A DNA stretch of 34,047 bases, taken from Acidobacteriota bacterium. Lineage in GTDB: Bacteria; Acidobacteriota; Blastocatellia; HR10. Numbering within the stretch: position 1 is the first letter of the stretch; the number at the start of each line of letters is the position of its first letter. The stretch covers positions 1 through 34,047 of the forward strand of contig JAUQQC010000019.1 of the NCBI GenBank assembly GCA_030550025.1. The letters are read 5' to 3'. Below are positions 19,128-26,984 of the stretch, one piece after another. Below the pieces are notes generated by a model that worked only from the letters and a program-made list of their open reading frames with translations, ran no database searches and had not been told where the DNA came from. The translations under genes and the position numbers were made by a program.

Positions 19128-20075
19128 TCAACGTCTTGGTGGCGTGGGATCGCCGCCCTGAATATAGACGAACTCATCGCGCCGATTCAAGGCCCAAGCG
19201 CGCTCATTGCTCTCCGGAACGGCCGGGCGCGTCTCTCCGAAGCTGACTGTCTGAATGCGCTCCGGAGCGACGCCCAGACTGATCAGGAAATCACGAGCTG
19301 CGTTGGCGCGACGATCGCCCAAGGCCATGTTGTACTCCTCCGTGCCCCGTTCGTCGCAGTGACCCTCGATGCGGAAGAGGATCGTGCGATTCTCCGGGCG
19401 ATTCAGCCATTCGGCTGCGCGACGCAGCCGAGCTTGCGCTTCCTCATCTAGCTCCGCGCTATCGAAGGCGAAGTAGATGGTCTTGACCATGTCGGCGAAT
19501 TCAGCCGAGATGTTGCGTGGGGGTGGGGGAGGTGGAGGCGGGGGAGGCGGGGGGAGAGGTTCAATGACCGTAAGCGTCGTGCTGGCGGTGGCTTCGCCGC
19601 CGGGGCCGCGAGCGATGGCCGTATAGGTCGTCGTCTGAGGAGGAGAGACGACGCGGCTTCCGCTCGGTTCGACGGGGCCCAGACCGGTGATCTCCACCGT
19701 TTGGGCATCGGTGCTCGACCACCGCAGCGTCGCTTGTTGACCGCGCTCGATGCGCGCTGGGTCGACGGAGAGGGAGATGGTCGGACGTGGTTGGATGACT
19801 TCAACGCGCGCCAGCGCTCGAGCTTCGCGCTTGCCGCGTCGAGCGACGGCCTCGTAGGTGGTCGTCTCCGTTGGGGTGACCCTCATCGTCCCGGATTTGG
19901 CGACCGGCCGGGCGTTGATCGTCACCGTCTGCGCGTGCTTTGACGTCCAGCTCAACTCCACTTCCTCACCGCGATTGATGCGGTCGCGGGAGGCCGTGAG
20001 CGAGATCTGCGGCCGGCACGCTGACCCGAAGACGATGAGCGAAAGCGGGATGAAGATCCAGAGGTATCGTCTCAT
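19128..20075 (-). CDS. pal: Peptidoglycan-associated lipoprotein Pal with two Ig-like domains
   Basis: Outer-membrane lipoprotein that binds peptidoglycan and TolB. The ATG at 20075 follows AAGGAG by 9 bases. 315 aa, about twice a standard Pal. A lipoprotein signal peptide has its lipobox at FGSAC (C20). Two similar Ig-like domains follow (about 22-96 and 98-172), each with a strand like ISLTASRDRINRG or ISLSVDPARIERG and ending in TTTYEAVA or TTTYTAIA. A run of twelve prolines (175-186) leads to an OmpA-like domain (about 195-305) with EGHCDERGTEEYNMALGDRR, where D241 and R256 fit the diaminopimelate-binding positions. It lies between tolB and cpoB. The insertion of Ig-like domains between anchor and peptidoglycan-binding domain would lengthen the tether. 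Confidence 0.93.
   Translation of the reverse strand: MRRYLWIFIPLSLIVFGSACRPQISLTASRDRINRGEEVELSWTSKHAQTVTINARPVAKSGTMRVTPTETTTYEAVARRGKREARALARVEVIQPRPTISLSVDPARIERGQQATLRWSSTDAQTVEITGLGPVEPSGSRVVSPPQTTTYTAIARGPGGEATASTTLTVIEPLPPPPPPPPPPPPRNISAEFADMVKTIYFAFDSAELDEEAQARLRRAAEWLNRPENRTILFRIEGHCDERGTEEYNMALGDRRANAARDFLISLGVAPERIQTVSFGETRPAVPESNERAWALNRRDEFVYIQGGDPTPPRR
19518..19553 (-). repeat. Twelve-proline codon tract in pal
   Basis: Twelve successive proline codons using CCA, CCC, CCG and CCT, so it is selected as protein rather than a simple DNA microsatellite. Polyproline of this length normally needs EF-P to avoid ribosome stalling. It links the Ig-like part to the OmpA-like domain. Confidence 0.9.
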
Positions 20076-20109
20076 GGCCTTTCTCTCCTTGACCGGTGAG
20101 ATGTACCAC

Positions 20110-21420
20110 TTATCGTGCCCATGCTGGCGAACGTCCTCCGATATGCGTGACTTGTCGGACGCCCGTACCGTCAATATGCATGAGATAAACCTCGAAACGG
20201 CCCGTCCGATTCGACTGGAAGGCGAGATGTCGTCCGTTGGGTGCCCAGCTGGGGCTCTCATTGCTGCCGGGACCATCGGTCAGTTGGACGATCTCTCGGG
20301 TGACGATGTCCATGAGGAAGATATCGAACTGAGAAGCCTGTGGAGGCCGCCAGGCGAAAGCGAGGAATCGCCCGTCGGGGGACCAGGCGGGCGAGTCCGC
20401 GAAGCCCCCACGATCCAGTACGCGGCGCAAGTTGGCGCCGTCCGCATCGATGATGTAGATCTGCGGGGTGCCGCTCCGATTCGAGATGAAGGCGATCTCC
20501 CGCCCCGTGCGCGGATTCCACCGCGGCGAGGAATGGATCACGCCGCGCTCATTGGTGAGTTGTCGGATGATGGAACCGTCGGCCGAAGCGACGTAGAGTT
20601 GCGTACTGTTGCTGTCCTTGCTGGAGCAGAAGGCGATCCATCGTCCGTCGGGAGAAAAGACAGGGGAGATCGTCGTCCCCTGCGGAAAATGGGGGAAGGG
20701 AATGGGCGTGCCGTCCGGGTAGGATCGGATGTGGATATTGGGGACGCCACTGAGCAAAGAGACGTAGGCGATCTTGCGACCATCGGGAGACCAGGAGGGG
20801 AAGAGCGCCGTCGAGCCATCGCGGGTGAAGGGATGGATGCCTGAGCCGTCGTAATCCATGACGTAGATCTCGCTCTGGCGTCCTTGGCCGGAGACGAAAG
20901 CGATGCGGCTTGTGGCGATGCCGTCAAACCCCGTGAGGGTTTTGACGATCTCATCGGCAATGACGTGTGCGGCTCGGCGCACTTGTCCAACCGGGGAGCG
21001 ATGTTGTCGAGCGTAGAGCCGCTGTCGGGCTTGGACATCGTAGAGGTACGTCTCGATGATCAACTCTTGGCCGATGAGGCTCACGTTGCCGAAGACCAAA
21101 TAATCGGCGCGAGCGGGATCGCCGCCCCAGGCGGCGAAATCGACCTGTTCGGGGTCAGCTGGCCGATTCGACGGATGGAGGCTTTGACCAACGAGATTGG
21201 CCACGCGAGCGAAGTCGAGATCTTGCATGAGGACCTGACGGATGAGTGCGGCAGCTGGAACGGCCGGTTCGTTCCGCGGCACGAAGTCCGCGATGGCAAG
21301 GGCTGGGCCGCGCCCCGGAGCGACAATGATCTTCCCGATCTCCTGGCGAAGATTGGACGGTTGTTGAGCCAGCAGGAAGGCGCCGATCAGTAGCAGCGAT
21401 GGTGTTCGCGTCGTGAACAT
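20110..21420 (-). CDS. tolB: Tol-Pal system beta-propeller protein TolB
   Basis: Periplasmic TolB binds Pal and is released by the TolQRA motor during outer-membrane constriction. The ATG at 21420 lies 4 bases after the stop of the TonB/TolA-like gene, so coupling is likely; its own ribosome site is weak. 436 aa, the usual length. An N-terminal signal peptide (LLLIGAFLLAQQPS) precedes a domain at about 20-165 and a six-bladed propeller from about 165. The propeller shows the repeated TolB/WD40-like strand SWSPDGRKIAYVS, VFSPDGRWIAFCS, AWSPDGRFLAFAW and SWAPNGRHLAFQS. pal follows 34 bases downstream. Repeats of this type also occur in other secreted proteins, but the operon context makes TolB secure. 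Confidence 0.95.
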   Translation of the reverse strand: MFTTRTPSLLLIGAFLLAQQPSNLRQEIGKIIVAPGRGPALAIADFVPRNEPAVPAAALIRQVLMQDLDFARVANLVGQSLHPSNRPADPEQVDFAAWGGDPARADYLVFGNVSLIGQELIIETYLYDVQARQRLYARQHRSPVGQVRRAAHVIADEIVKTLTGFDGIATSRIAFVSGQGRQSEIYVMDYDGSGIHPFTRDGSTALFPSWSPDGRKIAYVSLLSGVPNIHIRSYPDGTPIPFPHFPQGTTISPVFSPDGRWIAFCSSKDSNSTQLYVASADGSIIRQLTNERGVIHSSPRWNPRTGREIAFISNRSGTPQIYIIDADGANLRRVLDRGGFADSPAWSPDGRFLAFAWRPPQASQFDIFLMDIVTREIVQLTDGPGSNESPSWAPNGRHLAFQSNRTGRFEVYLMHIDGTGVRQVTHIGGRSPAWAR

Positions 21421-21424
21421 AGGC

Positions 21425-22219
21425 CTAGTACTGGAAGTAGATCTCCGCGATGGCTTCACGCACGCCGGGCAGAAAGTCCGGCGGGAACGGGATGGGATGC
21501 CGATTCAACTCCAGAAGTGCGGCTTCTACGCGTGTGTCCACGATGGGATTACCGCTTGGGCGGATGAAGGCGGCCGGGTCCAAGCGTCCGTTCACGATCG
21601 AGAGGATCCGCCCATCGCGGGCGATTCGAACGCGGACGATGACGAAGCGTTGACCAAGAGCGGCCGTCGGCGTGAGGCGATAGTAGGTGCTGAGAGCCTG
21701 TTGGAGTCGGCGGCCATAGTCGGATCCACCGGGGATCCCGGTGCCGCCTCCTGGGCCCGCGCCAAGACCAACGCCACCGGCCAGAGGAAGCGTCGGGCCG
21801 ACGAGCGCGTGGGTGCTTGTCGCGCCTCCGATCTCCTGACGTCCCGTATATGGGCGGGGGCCGTGCAGGACTGGGCGATCCGTCGTGAGCGTCCTCGGTT
21901 CAGGAGGGTGGGGCTTGCGACCGGGAAGAGCGAGTTCCGGTTGGTCCTCTGCTTCGATCTTCTGCTTGATCCGAACCGTCGAGGGGCCAGGCGCCTCTCC
22001 GAGTGTCCCTGTGATCGGTTGAGGAAAAAGTCGGGCTAGCTCCCATCCTTCGGCGAGGCCGACCTCAATGGCAGAACCGCCGCCCCCTTCCCCTTCAGGG
22101 CCAGCGATCACGAGGAAATCGGCCGTCGGTCCGCCAAAGCGCAGCAGGGCGAGCAGGAGGCCGAGAGCCAGGTGCCCGGCCACTGAGAACGCAAGCCAGC
22201 GATCGAATCGCCACGTCAT
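21425..22219 (-). CDS. TonB/TolA-like energy-transducing protein
   Basis: A 264-aa protein in the tolA position of the operon, linking the inner-membrane motor to periplasmic partners. Its ATG at 22219 overlaps the tolR stop (ATGA). One transmembrane segment is seen at about 9-28 (LAFSVAGHLALGLLLALL). A Gly/Pro-rich spacer spans about 40-175, with a glycine-rich patch GVGLGAGPGGGTGIPGG. A C-terminal TonB/TolA-type domain (about 180-264) carries VIVRVRIARDGRILS and a tail ending EIYFQY. The long helical TolA domain II of Escherichia coli is absent. By sequence it is closer to TonB C-domains, by context to TolA, so I leave the symbol open. Confidence 0.85.
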   Translation of the reverse strand: MTWRFDRWLAFSVAGHLALGLLLALLRFGGPTADFLVIAGPEGEGGGGSAIEVGLAEGWELARLFPQPITGTLGEAPGPSTVRIKQKIEAEDQPELALPGRKPHPPEPRTLTTDRPVLHGPRPYTGRQEIGGATSTHALVGPTLPLAGGVGLGAGPGGGTGIPGGSDYGRRLQQALSTYYRLTPTAALGQRFVIVRVRIARDGRILSIVNGRLDPAAFIRPSGNPIVDTRVEAALLELNRHPIPFPPDFLPGVREAIAEIYFQY

Positions 22220-22647
22220 CGTTCCACGTCCGTCACAAGACTGACAGAAGCCCCGGCTTCCTTGCACAGGCTGAGGACATAGGCGATGACCCGATAAGGG
22301 GTATCGCCATCGCCGCGGACGTAGACGCGTTTCTCCGTGAGCCCGGCTAACTCCTCGCGCAATCGTCGCGGCAGCTCGTTCACGTTGACCGGCGTTTGGG
22401 CCGCGCGTCCGCCGGAGCCGAGGTAGATGTTCCCGTCGCGATCCACCGTCACGAGAATAGCGTTGGCCGAGAGCGTGTGAGACTCGGCGGTCCGCGTGCG
22501 AGGTAGATTCACGTGGATGCCCGTTTGCAGAAGCGGGGCCGTCACCATGAAGATCACCAGCAACACGAGCATGACGTCCACAAGGGGCGTCACGTTGATC
22601 TCCGAGAGCGACGAGTGCACTTGTCGGTCATGACCGATAAACGCCAT
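22216..22647 (-). CDS. tolR: Biopolymer transport protein TolR/ExbD
   Basis: Inner-membrane stator component that uses the proton motive force together with TolQ. 143 aa, typical. A single transmembrane segment (about 22-43) begins INVTPLVDVMLVLLVIFMV and contains the essential membrane aspartate at D24. The periplasmic domain has ILVTVDRDGNIYLG and RVYVRGDGDTPYRVI. The ATG at 22647 lies 20 bases inside the 3' end of tolQ; an AAGGAG about 12 bases upstream may serve it. Its stop overlaps the start of the TonB/TolA-like gene. The TolQ-TolR pair together with tolB and pal argues for the Tol rather than the Exb system. Confidence 0.94.
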   Translation of the reverse strand: MAFIGHDRQVHSSLSEINVTPLVDVMLVLLVIFMVTAPLLQTGIHVNLPRTRTAESHTLSANAILVTVDRDGNIYLGSGGRAAQTPVNVNELPRRLREELAGLTEKRVYVRGDGDTPYRVIAYVLSLCKEAGASVSLVTDVER

Positions 22648-23317
22648 ATTGGGCGGCGCTCCTTTCGGCGATCTCGAGGAATTCGAGCGTGAAATCCTCC
22701 ATGAGCGTCGAGACGGCGCGCAGCCGACTCACGAAATAATTGTATGCCATGTAGGCGGGGACGGCGACGAACAGTCCGAAGGCCGTGGCCACCAAGGCCT
22801 CGGCGATGCCGGGGGCGACAGCTTGGATCGACGTCTGCGCTTGAGTGGAGAGACCCTGGAACGCGAGGATGATGCCGACGACGGTGCCGAAAAGACCAAT
22901 GAATGGAGCCGACGTCGCGATGGAGGCGAGTCCGCTGATGCCCTCCTCGAGATTAGCCATTTCGGTCAAGGCGGCGCGCTTGAGCGCGCGCTCGATCGAG
23001 AGGCGTTCGGGCGAGCGACCGTCTCCAGCCATCTGCTCGCGCAGGCTCTCGTAGCCCGCGCGAAAGATCTCCACAAGGGGGCTCGGGCGATAGCGCGAGC
23101 TCATCTTGTAGACGTGATGGGGATCACTCGTCGTTCGGAAGAGCTCCAGGAAGGCCGCCGATTGTCGCGCGAGGCGACGAAAGAGAGCGTACTTCCTCAG
23201 GATGAGCGCCCAGGAATAGATCGAAAGAAGCGCGAGCAACAACAAGACGAGCTTCGCCGGAAGCGAAGCCTGCGCGATGAGCTGAGAAATGTCGAATGTC
23301 GCCGCCTGCATGGGCAT
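22628..23317 (-). CDS. tolQ: MotA/TolQ/ExbB proton channel protein TolQ
   Basis: Inner-membrane proton channel subunit of the Tol motor. The ATG at 23317 was chosen for GAGGGAGA about 4 bases upstream; the frame is open 13 codons further, into the promoter region. 229 aa with three transmembrane segments (about 19-37, 130-152 and 165-190). The family core includes ISGLASIATSAPFIGLFGTV and AEALVATAFGLFVAVPAYMAYN. It is the first gene of a seven-gene set running to ssb, behind a strong promoter at 23358-23387 that diverges from recN. The downstream tolR start lies inside its 3' end. Confidence 0.94.
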   Translation of the reverse strand: MPMQAATFDISQLIAQASLPAKLVLLLLALLSIYSWALILRKYALFRRLARQSAAFLELFRTTSDPHHVYKMSSRYRPSPLVEIFRAGYESLREQMAGDGRSPERLSIERALKRAALTEMANLEEGISGLASIATSAPFIGLFGTVVGIILAFQGLSTQAQTSIQAVAPGIAEALVATAFGLFVAVPAYMAYNYFVSRLRAVSTLMEDFTLEFLEIAERSAAQYGVYRS

Positions 23318-23357
23318 TCGATCTCCCTCAGTGAGACGTTCACTCGTAAGAACCATG

Positions 23358-23387
23358 ATTGTACCGATCGAATCGTTCGGCTGTCAA
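23358..23387 (-). promoter_or_regulatory. Strong putative promoter of the tol-pal operon
   Basis: On the minus strand a perfect TTGACA (23382-23387) and TACAAT (23358-23363) are 18 bases apart, about 40 bases before the tolQ start. It diverges from the recN promoter, with 18 bases between the two -35 boxes. Confidence 0.7.
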
Positions 23388-23405
23388 TTCGACGGGGGAA
23401 AGGTG

Positions 23406-23434
23406 ATGACAGCGACGACGATCTATGATACACT
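23406..23434 (+). promoter_or_regulatory. Putative recN promoter close to the start codon
   Basis: ATGACA (23406-23411, 5/6) and TACACT (23429-23434) are 17 bases apart. Only 8 bases separate the -10 box from the recN ATG at 23443, predicting a leaderless or nearly leaderless transcript. I see no LexA-like palindrome here. Confidence 0.5.
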
Positions 23435-23442
23435 TGCATCCG

Positions 23443-25104
23443 ATGTTGAGGTTTCTGAAAGTCGCCAACATCGCCGTGATCGAGAACGTGGAGGTGGAGT
23501 TCGAGCCTGGGTTGAATCTGCTCACTGGGGAGACGGGCTCGGGGAAATCCCTGCTTGTGGACGCCGTCACGATGCTGCTGGGAGAACGGGCTGGGGCGGA
23601 TGTCTTGCGTTCTGGGGAAACGAGGGGATACATTGAGGGCATCTTTCGTCTGGAGACGTGGCCGGAGGAACTGGTGGCGCTCTTTCAAGGCGTGGGCATC
23701 GAGGTGGAGGAGGAGATCATCCTCCGGCGGGAGATCTCGGCTTCGGGGCGGAGTCGGATCTTCGCCAACGATCGTCTGGTGACGCAAGCCTTCGTCCGCG
23801 CCCTGCGCCCACATCTGGTGGATATTTACAGCCAAGGTGAAGCGCCGATGGCGCTTGGTGGGGGGAGACCGCTTCGGCTGCTCGACAGCTATGCGCAGAC
23901 GGATGAGCTGCGGCGGCGCGTCGAGGAGCTGGCCTTGGCCTATCGGGAGACCGAGCGGGTCCTGGAGGAACTCTCTCGGGCTGAGGCGGAACGCCTGCGG
24001 CTTTTGGACATCTACCAATTTCAGATTCGTGAGATTGAACGAGTTCGCCCGACGCTTGGTGAGGATGAGGAGTTGGGGCGCGAGCGGGCGCTGCTGGTGA
24101 ATGCGGAGAAGCTCTTTCAACTGGCGCAGGGGGCCTATGCGGAGCTTTACGAGGCTGACGATTCGATGTTGCGCAAGGGGGCGCGCGTTTTTCGGAGGCT
24201 GGAACAGCTGCGGGAGCTGGACGAACGCGCGGCGAGCGCGCTGGAGCTTCTTGAGCGGGCGCGCGTCCTTTTGGAAGAGGTCGCCTACTTCTTGCGAGAC
24301 TATCGAGAGGGGATTCGGTTCTCTCCGGAGCGGTTGGCCGAGGTCGAGGGGCGGTTGGCGGAGTTGGAGCGGTTGAAGCGGAAATATGGGCCAACGCTTC
24401 GCGAAGTGTTGGAGACATTGGCCGAGCTGAAGGCGAAGCACGAGGAGTTGGCCAGCGCTGATATGCGCCGTGGGGAGCTGGAGGAGCGACGGAAGCGGCT
24501 AGGGGCGGAATATCGCCAATTGGCAGGCGAGTTGAGTCGGAAGCGAGAGCAAGCGGCTCGGGCGTTGGAGCGCGCGGTGACGGCCGAGTTGCGAGCGCTG
24601 GCGCTGGAGCGGGGACGATTTCAAGTGGCGCTTGTGCCGGTCGAGGAATTCCCGAGCCCGGAAGGGATGGAGCGGGTGCAATTTCTCGTGGCGCTCAATG
24701 TCGGAGAAGAGCCGCGGCCGGTGACGAAGGTCGCCTCCGGAGGGGAACTCTCTCGGATCATGTTGGCGCTCAAGACGGTGGCCTCGCGGTGGCGGGGACC
24801 GCGCACGTTGATCTTCGATGAGATCGACGTGGGGATTGGAGGGCGAGTGGCTGAGATCGTCGGGGAGCGGCTGAAACAGTTGGGGGAGCGGTATCAAGTC
24901 TTGTGCGTGACGCATCAGCCGCAGATCGCGCGCTTCGCTGATGCGCATTACCGTGTGGTGAAGGAGGTCGCGGGCGGGCGGACGCAGGTTCGGGTGGAGC
25001 GTCTCGGCCAGAGAGAACGCGTGGAGGAATTGGCGCGGATGCTCGGTGGGCGGGAGATCACGGAGACCGCGCGCCGACATGCCCGGGAGCTGATCCGTGG
25101 ATAA
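23443..25104 (+). CDS. recN: DNA repair protein RecN
   Basis: SMC-like ATPase acting in double-strand break repair. The ATG at 23443 (MLRFLKVANIAVIENVEVEF) matches the family N-terminus; an in-frame ATG six codons upstream falls in the promoter. 553 aa, normal. Walker A is GETGSGKS (29-36). A long Arg/Glu/Leu-rich coiled coil occupies about 150-370, and the ABC signature VASGGELSRIMLALK begins near 430. Walker B TLIFDEIDVGIGG is near 455-468, followed by the CVTHQPQIA switch. No Shine-Dalgarno sequence precedes the ATG. miaB follows 45 bases downstream. RecN sits divergent from the Tol operon. Confidence 0.97.
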   Translation: MLRFLKVANIAVIENVEVEFEPGLNLLTGETGSGKSLLVDAVTMLLGERAGADVLRSGETRGYIEGIFRLETWPEELVALFQGVGIEVEEEIILRREISASGRSRIFANDRLVTQAFVRALRPHLVDIYSQGEAPMALGGGRPLRLLDSYAQTDELRRRVEELALAYRETERVLEELSRAEAERLRLLDIYQFQIREIERVRPTLGEDEELGRERALLVNAEKLFQLAQGAYAELYEADDSMLRKGARVFRRLEQLRELDERAASALELLERARVLLEEVAYFLRDYREGIRFSPERLAEVEGRLAELERLKRKYGPTLREVLETLAELKAKHEELASADMRRGELEERRKRLGAEYRQLAGELSRKREQAARALERAVTAELRALALERGRFQVALVPVEEFPSPEGMERVQFLVALNVGEEPRPVTKVASGGELSRIMLALKTVASRWRGPRTLIFDEIDVGIGGRVAEIVGERLKQLGERYQVLCVTHQPQIARFADAHYRVVKEVAGGRTQVRVERLGQRERVEELARMLGGREITETARRHARELIRG

Positions 25105-25149
25105 GTTTTTGATTTTCATGATCTTAACTTCAATGTCGGCGGGCCGACG

Positions 25150-26487
25150 ATGACGCGCTTCTTCATCGAGACCTTCGGCTGTCAGATGAACGTCGTGGAT
25201 TCGGAGAAGGCGGCGGCGTTGCTCCGTCGTCTGGGCTATGAATGGACTGATGATCCGGATCAGGCTGAGGTCATCTTGCTCAACACGTGCTCGGTACGGG
25301 AGAAGCCTGAGGAGAAGGTCTATACGCGAATCCGGCAACTTCGCCGTCGGCGGCGGGATCATGTGCTCATTGGCGTCATGGGGTGCGTGGCGCAGTTGTA
25401 TGGGCGGAGACTACTGGAGCGAGTACCAGGCGTGGATTTCGTCTTGGGAACGCAGGCGCTCACCGATTTACCGAAGATCGTCGAGCACTTGCGTGCAGGA
25501 GGCGAACTCTCGGTCGTTCAGACGCGCACGCCGAATCGTCCGGAGTTTCTGGAGATCTCTCCGGCCGAACGACGTCAGCGTCATGTCGCCTACGTGACGA
25601 TCATGGAGGGATGCGATAAGTTCTGCTCCTTCTGCATCGTCCCCTTCACGCGCGGGCGCGAGCGCAGCCGCTCGCCCGTCCGGATCCTGGCCGAGCTGCA
25701 AGCGCTGGCTGAGGCCGGCTATCAAGAGGTGCATTTGTTGGGACAGAACGTCAATAGCTATGGCCTGAGCGATCGAATCGAGGGAGGCCGACCTCTGGCG
25801 TTCTCCGAGCTCTTGCGCCTTGTGGCTGAGCAATCGGGCCTTCCCCGCATCAAGTTCACGACGTCTCACCCGAAGGACTTCACGCCGGAGATCGTGCGCG
25901 CGATCGAAGCATATCCGAATCTCTGCAATTGGGTGCATCTGCCGCCGCAGGCGGGATCGGATCGGATTCTGGCCAGAATGAACCGTGGGTACACGCGGGC
26001 CGATTATTTGCGTCGCGTCGAGTGGATTCGATTGGCGAAACGGGAGATCGCTCTCACGGGCGATATCATCGTTGGGTTTCCTGGGGAGACCGAGCGCGAT
26101 TTTCAGCAGACGCTTCATTTGATCGAGGAGGTGGAGTTTGACGGATTGTATCTGTTCAAGTACTCGCCGCGACCTGGTACGCCGGCGGCGCGGCTCTCGG
26201 ATCAAGTGCCGGAGGAAGTGAAGACGGAACGATTGCTGCGGCTAGAAGAGCGGCAGCGGGAGATTCAGCTTCGGAGGCTGCAACGATATGTCGGCCGTGT
26301 AGTTGAGGTTTTAGTTGAGGGAAAGAGTGCTAAGTCCGAATTACATTGGGCCGGTCACACGACAGACAACATTGTCGTAAACTTCGAGGATTCAAGAGAG
26401 AACATCGAAGGATCTCTCGTGAAGGTTGAGATCACGAGAGCGAATCCGCATAGTCTATTTGGGCGGAGCCTCGAGGTTCTCCGTTAA
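25150..26487 (+). CDS. miaB: tRNA-2-methylthio-N6-dimethylallyladenosine synthase MiaB
   Basis: Radical SAM methylthiotransferase that adds the 2-methylthio group to i6A37 of tRNAs. 445 aa, normal for MiaB. The N-terminal UPF0004 domain has its auxiliary-cluster cysteines C11 (FGCQMN), C47 (NTCSVRE) and C79 (MGCVAQ). The radical SAM motif is CDKFCSFC (C155, C159, C162), and a TRAM domain closes the protein (about 375-440). NTCSVRE and the CDKFCSFCIVPFTRGRERSR region favour MiaB over MtaB or RimO. The ATG at 25150 lacks a recognisable ribosome site; a 5-bp hairpin (25135-25148) ends 1 base before it. It probably shares the recN transcript. The TRAM-coding end looks richer in A/T than the rest. 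Confidence 0.95.
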   Translation: MTRFFIETFGCQMNVVDSEKAAALLRRLGYEWTDDPDQAEVILLNTCSVREKPEEKVYTRIRQLRRRRRDHVLIGVMGCVAQLYGRRLLERVPGVDFVLGTQALTDLPKIVEHLRAGGELSVVQTRTPNRPEFLEISPAERRQRHVAYVTIMEGCDKFCSFCIVPFTRGRERSRSPVRILAELQALAEAGYQEVHLLGQNVNSYGLSDRIEGGRPLAFSELLRLVAEQSGLPRIKFTTSHPKDFTPEIVRAIEAYPNLCNWVHLPPQAGSDRILARMNRGYTRADYLRRVEWIRLAKREIALTGDIIVGFPGETERDFQQTLHLIEEVEFDGLYLFKYSPRPGTPAARLSDQVPEEVKTERLLRLEERQREIQLRRLQRYVGRVVEVLVEGKSAKSELHWAGHTTDNIVVNFEDSRENIEGSLVKVEITRANPHSLFGRSLEVLR

Positions 26488-26502
26488 GGTGAGGGGCTTG
26501 CT

Positions 26503-26970
26503 ATGGAACGCGAAGTGAAAGTGCGCGGGCTCATCCTCGATCCGGCGAACAACTCGCCGGTGGTCATCCTCAAGGATGTCGCCTCCGAGGCGATGCTGCC
26601 GATTTGGATCGGGGTTTTCGAAGCCAATGCCATTGCGATGGAGATCGAGAAGGCCGTGCCGCAGCGGCCGATGACGCATGATTTGTTGAAGAACGTCATC
26701 GCTCAGCTTGGGGCGAGCGTCGAACGAGTCGTCATCACCGATCTGATCGACAGCACCTTCTACGCCATCATCGTCTTGGACGTAGGTGGGGAGAAGGTCA
26801 TCGTGGACTCGCGTCCGAGCGATGCCATTGCCTTGGCGCTTCGGACCGATAGTCCGATCTTCGTCGCCGAGCATGTGCTGCGCAGCTCGCGCAGCGTGAT
26901 CTCCAGCCGCGAGGTCGAGGAGGAGTGGCCCGAAGATCTCGGAGATGAATTGAGCGGCAGATCGTACTGA
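26503..26970 (+). CDS. Bifunctional nuclease family protein (DUF151)
   Basis: A 155-aa protein of the BFN/DUF151 family, members of which show RNase and DNase activity; the cellular substrate in bacteria is unclear. The sequence covers the family core from near the N-terminus: VRGLILDPANNSPVVILKD, LPIWIGVFEANAIAMEIEK, RPMTHDLLKNVI, then DSRPSDAIALALRTDSPIFV. A short acidic tail follows. The ATG at 26503 is 15 bases after the miaB stop, with AAGGTGAGGGG as a modest ribosome site. parA starts 14 bases after its stop. The tight spacing implies one transcript miaB-BFN-parA-parB. No catalytic residues are firmly established for me to check. Confidence 0.92.
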   Translation: MEREVKVRGLILDPANNSPVVILKDVASEAMLPIWIGVFEANAIAMEIEKAVPQRPMTHDLLKNVIAQLGASVERVVITDLIDSTFYAIIVLDVGGEKVIVDSRPSDAIALALRTDSPIFVAEHVLRSSRSVISSREVEEEWPEDLGDELSGRSY

Positions 26971-26984
26971 GGGAGCTAGGGGGC

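Noticed and set aside
23197-24441. 414-codon minus-strand open frame across tolQ and recN
   Set aside because: It runs through the tolQ 5' end, both promoters and the recN coiled coil in the wrong frame; its sequence is low-complexity Arg/Leu/Gln.
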